DNA of 11,917 bases from assembly GCA_026770575.1 (NCBI GenBank), contig MU657868.1, forward strand, positions 10,129 through 22,045. Reading direction: 5' to 3'. Below are positions 7,805 to 11,917 of the stretch, in pieces. The translations under genes and the position numbers were made by a program. Each line of letters begins with the position of its first letter. The first letter of the stretch is position 1. The stretch is from Pelagophyceae sp. CCMP2097 (Eukaryota > Sar > Pelagophyceae). The notes under the pieces were generated by a model. It saw only the letters and a program-made list of their open reading frames with translations. It was not told the origin of the DNA and searched no databases.

Positions 7805-9152
7805 TCAAAGGCTTCTGACGCACGTGCGCCTGGCTGTTCTGACGACGGTTGCGGCGACTAAATGGTTATCCTTGTTTAAGATGGTGTGCGCGGTGTGCTC
7901 GAGCGGGTAGAGTTCGCAGTGCGGGATGGCGTTTGCGGTCTGGACAGCCGCGACGAAGGGCACGAAGCGGTCCTGCGTGCCGTGAACAACACAACATGGC
8001 ATGTTCAGCCCCGAAAGCGCTGGCGTGCGGTCCGGCTGCGCCTCGTGAGCGGCCCAGTGGCGTTTCCGCGACGATGGGTTGGGCTCCCGCGACTCTGCCG
8101 CCAGAATATTGCGCAGAGTGGCCTCTGAGACGTATGCCATGTCCGACACGGCCGCGTGCAGCTCTGCCCTTTTCCTAGAGCGCTCGACGACGGACTCGTG
8201 TTTGACGCCGTTGAAGACGAAGCGCCGGAGGTAGTGCAGTCGGCGGACGTGGACCTTTAGGTTTGGTTCGTCAGCGTGGATCGCATCTTCTACGACGAGG
8301 CCTGACGATGTCAAAGCGAGAGTGAGCGAGGCGACCCGGCGCGGCGATAGCAGGGCCATGTGCTGCCTACAGGAAGTGACATTTGCGACCCCCGGGGTAA
8401 AGGACAGCCTCTTTCCGAACATCATCTCGCCGCAGGCTCCGCTTCGGACGCTGCACGCCACGCGACGGCGCCGCCCATCCCTCTGCCGAAGACGTGCGCT
8501 GCGTCGATGTGCAGTTCGTCGAGTAAGCGGAGGGCGTCGCCGGCTAGGTCTTCCAGAGTGTATGCGGGAGCGTAAACCGGTTTGAGACTGCCTTTGTGAA
8601 CACAAGCAGCGATCCGAGAGACTTGGTTCTTCAGCGAAGAATAGTGGTTCAGATGCGTCGACAACCCGACGTCGCGCTGGTCGTAGCACACCACGCGGAA
8701 GCCGCACGAGACCTGCAGACGCGTGCGTGCCGGCGACGCGCGCGGTTGGACAAGACACACACACGCCCACACAACAGACGACTCACAATGTGTGCCACAA
8801 ACGTTTCGGCCCATTCGACCCTCTGCACGCCCATGTCGCAGACCAAGAGCACGCACGGCGCGCCCAAGGCGCCGGACCTGCGTATCTGTTGCGGCCAGAG
8901 GGCGTGCAGAGCGGCCAGAGAGCAAAGCCGCACGAGGCCCCAGGGGACTCTTTCGACGGGGTCCGTCTCAGGGTCCGGCCTTCGACGGGGTCCGCCGAGG
9001 GTCCATTCGACGAGTCCTTTCTCCGGGTCCTTTCTCCGGGTCCTTTCTCCTCGTCTCTCGAGGCGCGTCTGTCCCGGGACGTACGTTATGTATTCGAGGT
9101 TTACCTCAAGAAGGTCCCCAAGTTTCTTCGACCGGACTTTCGCAAACGGCAT
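7805..9152 (-). CDS. Alpha/beta-hydrolase-fold protein, nucleophile Ser replaced by Gly (four exons)
   Basis: On the minus strand, exons 9152-9085, 8877-8787, 8712-8462 and 8366-7805 join to 323 residues. Introns are 207, 74 and 95 bases, with donors GTACGT, GTGAGT and GTGGCG and acceptors CAG, CAG and TAG. Joining rebuilds the fold: LEYITSGALGAPCVLLV (first strands), VSCGFRVVCYDQRDVGLST (typical of RdmC-like esterases), LLDELHIDAAHVFG, then MGGAVAQHMALLSPRRVASL. The nucleophile elbow, normally G-x-S-x-G, reads GRGMG (residues 129-133), so the Ser is Gly131 (codon GGG). The acid (Asp269 in GTQDRFVP) and His (His297 in LEHTAHTI) are still present. Family members are small-molecule esterases or hydrolases. 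Without the Ser this one is predicted inactive or non-hydrolytic. The last exon junction uses a weak donor but restores the family motif exactly. A TATA box lies about 140 bases upstream of the ATG. The gene is convergent with the sorting nexin. Confidence 0.82.
9012..9050 (+). repeat. 13-bp tandem repeat inside hydrolase intron 1
   Basis: G(A/G)GTCCTTTCTCC occurs three times in a row (9012-9024, 9025-9037, 9038-9050). Further GGGGTCC / GGGTCC words occur between 8950 and 9005. As in the sorting nexin, the first intron is the longest of the gene (207 bases) and carries the repeats. Confidence 0.88.
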
Positions 9153-9294
9153 CCCGCCGCCCGCCGACGAGGGGCGGCCAGAGAGGCGCCCGACCCGCGC
9201 CCCGGGTGCTTCTGCTTTCTCGCGCCCTTAAAGCTTCTCCGAATCACCCAAATACGCTCCGCTGGCAATTGTCCGCTGGACCCAGAGAGAGAGG

Positions 9295-9302
9295 TATTTA
9301 TA
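9295..9302 (-). promoter_or_regulatory. TATA box of the hydrolase gene
   Basis: Read on the minus strand this is TATAAATA, a full match to the eukaryotic TATA consensus. It lies 143 bases upstream of the hydrolase ATG (9152) and is followed by a CT-rich stretch (CCTCTCTCTCTGGG) where transcription could start. Position and orientation fit that gene. Confidence 0.55.
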
Positions 9303-9305
9303 GGA

Positions 9306-9367
9306 GGATTTCCAGGGATTTCCAGGGATTTCTTTAGGGATTTTAAAGGGGATTTCCAGGGATTTCC
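9306..9367 (-). repeat. Phased GGAAATCC array upstream of the TATA box
   Basis: On the minus strand GGAAATCC occurs four times exactly (plus-strand 9306-9313, 9316-9323, 9350-9357, 9360-9367) and once with a change (9326-9333). Neighbouring copies are spaced 10 bases apart within two groups, and the central stretch (9334-9349) is a degenerate copy. The array ends four bases from the TATA box. It could be a multi-site activator binding region or simply a minisatellite. Confidence 0.8.
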
Positions 9368-9372
9368 AAGGT

Positions 9373-9933
9373 AAACACAGAAAGATGACATTCCAAGACG
9401 CCTTGGTCGTGGGCGGACACGCTGTTGCGGGGCCCGTCCGAGGCGCCATCGTCTCACTTTCGTCGCCGACGGTTTCCTTTCTAATAGCACGTTGATTATG
9501 AGACCGGCGACGGCGCCACTCGGGCTGCGGCGCCCCGCGCGCGTCGGCGGGCCGCGGTCTACGCGCGCAGCAGCGGTAGCGGCGCGAGGCAGGCCTCGAT
9601 CATCTGCGCGCGGTACGCTTCCAAGGCCTAGTGACGGCACGTTGAATGATATTCTACCGTTGAATGATATTCTACGGCACACGCCCCATCATCACCCCGC
9701 TCCGCTTGCGCGACGCGCGACGGCGAGGGCCAGGGTCGTCCCCTAGCATACGACGAGCCTCTGATGCCGCTCGCGCCTGTATGATCCGCCTCTGACGCCG
9801 CTCACTGCATGTCTGTGACGGTCCGGGTTTTCCGCCGCGGGCGCTGCAAAGCACCGCGCTCAGCGGCCGCGGCACTCGCGGCTCCGCCAAGCTCGACTCG
9901 AGCTGGTGCAGCGCCGGCACGATGGGCTCGTGG
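9373..9933. other. Intergenic region with two weak coding-like fragments
   Basis: No secure gene. The plus strand has a 36-codon ATG frame at 9385-9495 (VVGGHAVAGPVRGAIVSL in the middle). The minus strand has a 22-residue fragment at 9627-9559 (LEAYRAQMIEACLAPLPLL), preceded by an acceptor-like CACTAG. Both have the GC-ending codons of the real genes here. Either could be an exon or a remnant. Confidence 0.25.
9641..9676. repeat. 18-bp tandem repeat, two copies
   Basis: GTTGAATGATATTCTACC is followed directly by the same unit ending in G. The flanks (ACGGCAC before, ACGGCAC across the end) are also alike, so the duplicated block may be slightly longer. Confidence 0.9.
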
Positions 9934-10122
9934 CTACAAGCATGAGGTGCGTGAGGGGCGTGGGTCCAGGGGGCATACGCGCTCCAATGCAGCGCACCTC
10001 GTCGGCGCGACAAACGTGGGTGTAACAAAGTCCATTTGCGCGTCTGCGGCGTCTTCGTCCGGCGCAGCGTCGTCGCCGAGGCCGCCGTAGAGGTCATCCT
10101 CGAGACCTCCATAGAGATCATC
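9934..10122 (-). CDS. Putative spliced 3' exon of the RS/CCCH gene
   Basis: On the minus strand, a TGCGTAG acceptor at 10123 is followed by an open frame of 62 codons ending in TAG (9936-9934). It begins DDLYGGLEDDLYGGLGDD, a perfect seven-residue duplication, then DEDAADAQMDFV. A donor-like GTACCA at 10179 would join it in phase to the acidic tail EEDAGDD of the upstream gene, with a 57-base intron. The join gives a continuous acidic C-terminus. The residues after about MDFVTPTFVAPT look less protein-like, so a further intron may follow. RNA evidence is lacking; the unspliced alternative ends at 10138. Confidence 0.45.
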   Translation of the reverse strand, partial: DDLYGGLEDDLYGGLGDDAAPDEDAADAQMDFVTPTFVAPTRCAALERVCPLDPRPSRTSCL

Positions 10123-10137
10123 CTACGCAACCATTGT

Positions 10138-11586
10138 CTAAATCATCATCTTGGCCAGAAGTAGACGCCGCTTTGGTACGTCGTCGCCGGCGTCTTCTTC
10201 GGCGGGCAGGCCTTCTTCGGGCTCCGCTTCCGCTTCGGGCTCCGCCGCTTCAAAATCCTCCTCGGCCTGGAACGTCCGACCTACAACGCCGTCAGACGCG
10301 GAAACGCCGTCAGACGCGCAAGGGGCGCACGGACCTCGCGCGGCCTCGATCTTCGCGTAGAGCTCGTCGTCGCCGAGGAGCGACCTCGACACTGGCAGCT
10401 GCAGCAACGCGCGCAGCCGCTTTGATGCGGCAGACAACTCCGGTACCGGCGCAACTTCGTCTTCGTCGGGCTCGGTGGGGGGCGGCGGCGGCGGCATGCT
10501 GCCCGGCGGCGGCGGCATGCCGTTCCATTGCGGCGTGGGTCGGCCAAATTCGTCGAAGTGCTGAACGTTCCACGGCGGCGGCGGCATCGTCCCCGGCGGC
10601 GGCAGGCCCGGCGGCGGCACGCTGCCCGGCGGCGGCGGCATGCCGCCCATCATCATGCCCGGTGGCATGCCCGGCGCGGCGGGAGCGGCGAAGACGCCGC
10701 CGCCGCCAAACGCGCCGCCGCCGCCACTAAACGCCCCGCCTCCGCCCGCGCCGCCGCCGCCACTAAACGCGCCGCCGCTAAACTCGCCTCCGGCGAACGC
10801 CGGCGCCGGCTGCGCCTGCGGCGGCGGCGCGGGGTCGAAGACGCCGCCTCCCCCAAAGGCTCCGCCGCCGCCCGTCGCGTGCGCCGGGGGCCTCTGCGCG
10901 TCGTGGTTGAACTTGCACATCGCCGTGCGGCAGGCGTCGCCGTAGCGGCACGGGATGCGGTTGCGGTGGTCCGGGCGGTTCCTAGAGCGGGTTTTCGCTC
11001 GCGGGTGGCGCTGCGCGCGCTCCCGGCCACGCTGCCGTCTTGCACTTTGACGTTTGGGACGCCGGTTCTTGCGGGAACGCCGGCGCGTCGGATCGCTTGA
11101 AGCGCTTGGCCGCTTCGCCGGCGTCTCGGCCGCGGTCGCGGGACCTGGACCGGGACCGGCGCCCGCGTTCCCGCGACGATCGCCCCGGTGGCGACGCGCG
11201 CCGGTCGCGCCGGTCGCGCCGGGGCCTAATACGGACGATGCGCGACGGCCCACCGTCGGAAGGGACGCCGCGGCGCGCGAGTCGCGGGAGCGGCTGCGTC
11301 TCTTCTCCGCGGGCTTGGGCTTGGCCTGGCGCGACTTCGCGATCATGCTCATGGCCGACTCGGGCGAAGGAGAACGCGAGGAACGCTTCTTCTTCGGCGA
11401 AGGCGACCGCTTCTTCTTAGAAGGCGAAGCAGACCGCCGCTTCTTCGAAGGCGAAGGGGAACGCTTCTTTTTAGGAGGTGAAGGGGAACGCTTCCTTCGC
11501 GCCGGCGACGAAGAACGCTTCCTGCGCGCCGGCGACGACGACCGCCGCTTCGCCGGCGACGCCGACCGCTTCCGGCGGTCGCCCAT
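10138..11586 (-). CDS. RS-repeat, CCCH zinc-finger, Gly/Pro-rich protein
   Basis: A 482-residue frame from ATG 11586 (the first in-frame ATG) to TAG 10140-10138. Residues 7-75 are tandem RS-type repeats built on K-R-S-x-S-P-x-K-K, as in SR splicing factors and typical targets of SR-protein kinases. Residues 76-211 are basic. A single zinc finger with C-x5-C-x4-C-x3-H spacing (CRYGDACRTAMCKFNH, 213-228) resembles Nab2/ZC3H14-type RNA-binding CCCH fingers. Then follow Gly/Phe-rich (about 235-305) and Pro/Met/Gly-rich (about 305-375) low-complexity segments with a short ordered-looking island (WNVQHFDEFGRPTPQWNG). After that come a helical segment (LSAASKRLRALLQL) and an acidic tail. This suggests a nuclear RNA-processing or polyadenylation role. 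The exact function is not assignable. Possible introns: 10334-10281 (54 bases, in frame) and 10179-10123 (which would replace the last 13 residues by another exon). Part of the basic region may be in the wrong frame. Confidence 0.75.
   Translation of the reverse strand: MGDRRKRSASPAKRRSSSPARRKRSSSPARRKRSPSPPKKKRSPSPSKKRRSASPSKKKRSPSPKKKRSSRSPSPESAMSMIAKSRQAKPKPAEKRRSRSRDSRAAASLPTVGRRASSVLGPGATGATGARRHRGDRRGNAGAGPGPGPATAAETPAKRPSASSDPTRRRSRKNRRPKRQSARRQRGRERAQRHPRAKTRSRNRPDHRNRIPCRYGDACRTAMCKFNHDAQRPPAHATGGGGAFGGGGVFDPAPPPQAQPAPAFAGGEFSGGAFSGGGGAGGGGAFSGGGGAFGGGGVFAAPAAPGMPPGMMMGGMPPPPGSVPPPGLPPPGTMPPPPWNVQHFDEFGRPTPQWNGMPPPPGSMPPPPPPTEPDEDEVAPVPELSAASKRLRALLQLPVSRSLLGDDELYAKIEAARGPCAPCASDGVSASDGVVGRTFQAEEDFEAAEPEAEAEPEEGLPAEEDAGDDVPKRRLLLAKMMI
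10285..10318. repeat. 16-bp direct repeat within a possible intron
   Basis: AACGCCGTCAGACGCG occurs at 10285-10300 and 10303-10318. On the minus strand it lies inside the candidate 54-base intron 10334-10281 (GTCCGT ... TTGTAG) of the RS/CCCH gene. If it is translated, it gives a duplicated Ser-Asp-Gly-Val. Confidence 0.85.
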
Positions 11587-11917
11587 GCCGCGGGGACGCC
11601 GCCGCGAAGAGAGCGGTCTCCGGGAGCCGCTGAAAATAGGGGTCGCCGGGCTTCGGAGCTGGTGGATAAGAGGGATTTGGTGAGGTCGTGGGCGAGGGTA
11701 GGTCGGTCGTGGGCGAGGGTAGTCAGTTCGGAGGGGTCCCGTGGAGGGCGCGACGGGCGATGGAAGGTGTTTAGAATCTCCGTCCGGGACGGGCTGGTTG
11801 TAATGTTTGTCCGGGACGGACCGTTTGATGGGCTGCGATGCCACTCGGACTTGTGGCGTCTCGACTTGGGTGGCGTCCGTTGCGCGCGCGCCGCGACCGG
11901 CTCAAAGCGTTGTCCTC
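11587..11917. other. Upstream flank of the RS/CCCH gene
   Basis: No gene was recognised. The RS gene frame is open into this region but has no upstream ATG. Repeats: GGTCGTGGGCGAGGGTAG at 11684-11701 and 11705-11722, and GTCCGGGACGG at 11782-11792 and 11809-11819. This is probably the promoter or leader of the minus-strand gene. No TATA box was seen. Confidence 0.45.
11684..11722. repeat. 18-bp direct repeat in the RS/CCCH upstream region
   Basis: Two exact copies of GGTCGTGGGCGAGGGTAG, 21 bases apart start to start, about 100-135 bases upstream of the ATG. They are possible paired regulatory sites. Confidence 0.85.

Noticed and set aside
7886..7925. tRNA-like sequence with a GTGCTCGAGCGGGTAGAG stretch
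   Set aside because: It lies in the last hydrolase exon, no cloverleaf could be folded, and the antisense codes for conserved hydrolase residues.
9306..9367. GGGATTTCC words resembling NF-kappaB sites
   Set aside because: Rel-type factors are not expected in an alga; the likeness is coincidental and the array is described as a repeat instead.
11054..11683. Long plus-strand frame with repeated Gly-Glu-Arg-Phe-Phe units
   Set aside because: It is the antisense of the RS repeats; its regularity comes from the minus-strand repeats.
11587..11844. Upstream extension of the RS/CCCH frame
   Set aside because: It begins at GTG, not ATG; the first in-frame ATG is at 11586, where the RS repeats begin.
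1..11917. CRISPR array, bacterial operon or phage-defence system
   Set aside because: Repeats are few, short and not regularly spaced with unique spacers; genes contain spliceosomal introns, so the DNA is eukaryotic.

Overview
The window looks like nuclear DNA of a eukaryotic microalga. It is GC-rich, its genes are interrupted by short GT-AG introns, and its protein families (a MYND/RING/Sel1 chimera, WD40, short LRR, a PX-BAR sorting nexin, an RS-rich CCCH protein) are typical of stramenopile algae. I lean towards a pelagophyte such as Aureococcus or a relative. That placement is inference from gene style, not from a marker gene. There is no bacterial operon, rRNA, CRISPR array or recognisable intact transposon, and I could not identify a tRNA.

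Layout. Positions 1-700 are an AT-rich block without genes, with small direct and inverted repeats. Positions 905-1894 (+) hold a decayed MYND finger - RING-like - Sel1-repeat gene, broken by at least four frame changes and one in-frame stop. Positions 1895-3557 are mostly gene-poor and carry a ~100-bp duplicated segment, a 37-bp repeat pair, a cluster of short palindromes and two weak coding-like fragments. Positions 3558-4448 (+) encode a five-repeat WD40 protein. It converges on a small leucine-rich-repeat gene (minus strand, start 5159). Positions 5413-7545 (+) hold a sorting nexin that I could reconstruct as six exons (494 aa, PX domain then BAR-like helical region). It converges on a four-exon alpha/beta-hydrolase gene (9152 to 7805, minus, 323 aa). 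The hydrolase's nucleophile position reads Gly instead of Ser, and a TATA box with a ~10-bp-phased GGAAATCC array lies upstream of it. Positions 10138-11586 (minus), possibly extended by a spliced 3' exon to 9934, encode an RS-repeat, CCCH zinc-finger, Gly/Pro-rich protein that is probably nuclear and RNA-associated.

The genes are ordinary, unrelated eukaryotic neighbours. I see no evidence that they form one pathway or a novel system. The most informative observations are the two reconstructed multi-exon genes, the predicted pseudo-hydrolase, the tandem-repeat promoter, minisatellites inside first introns, and the degraded MYND-Sel1 gene.
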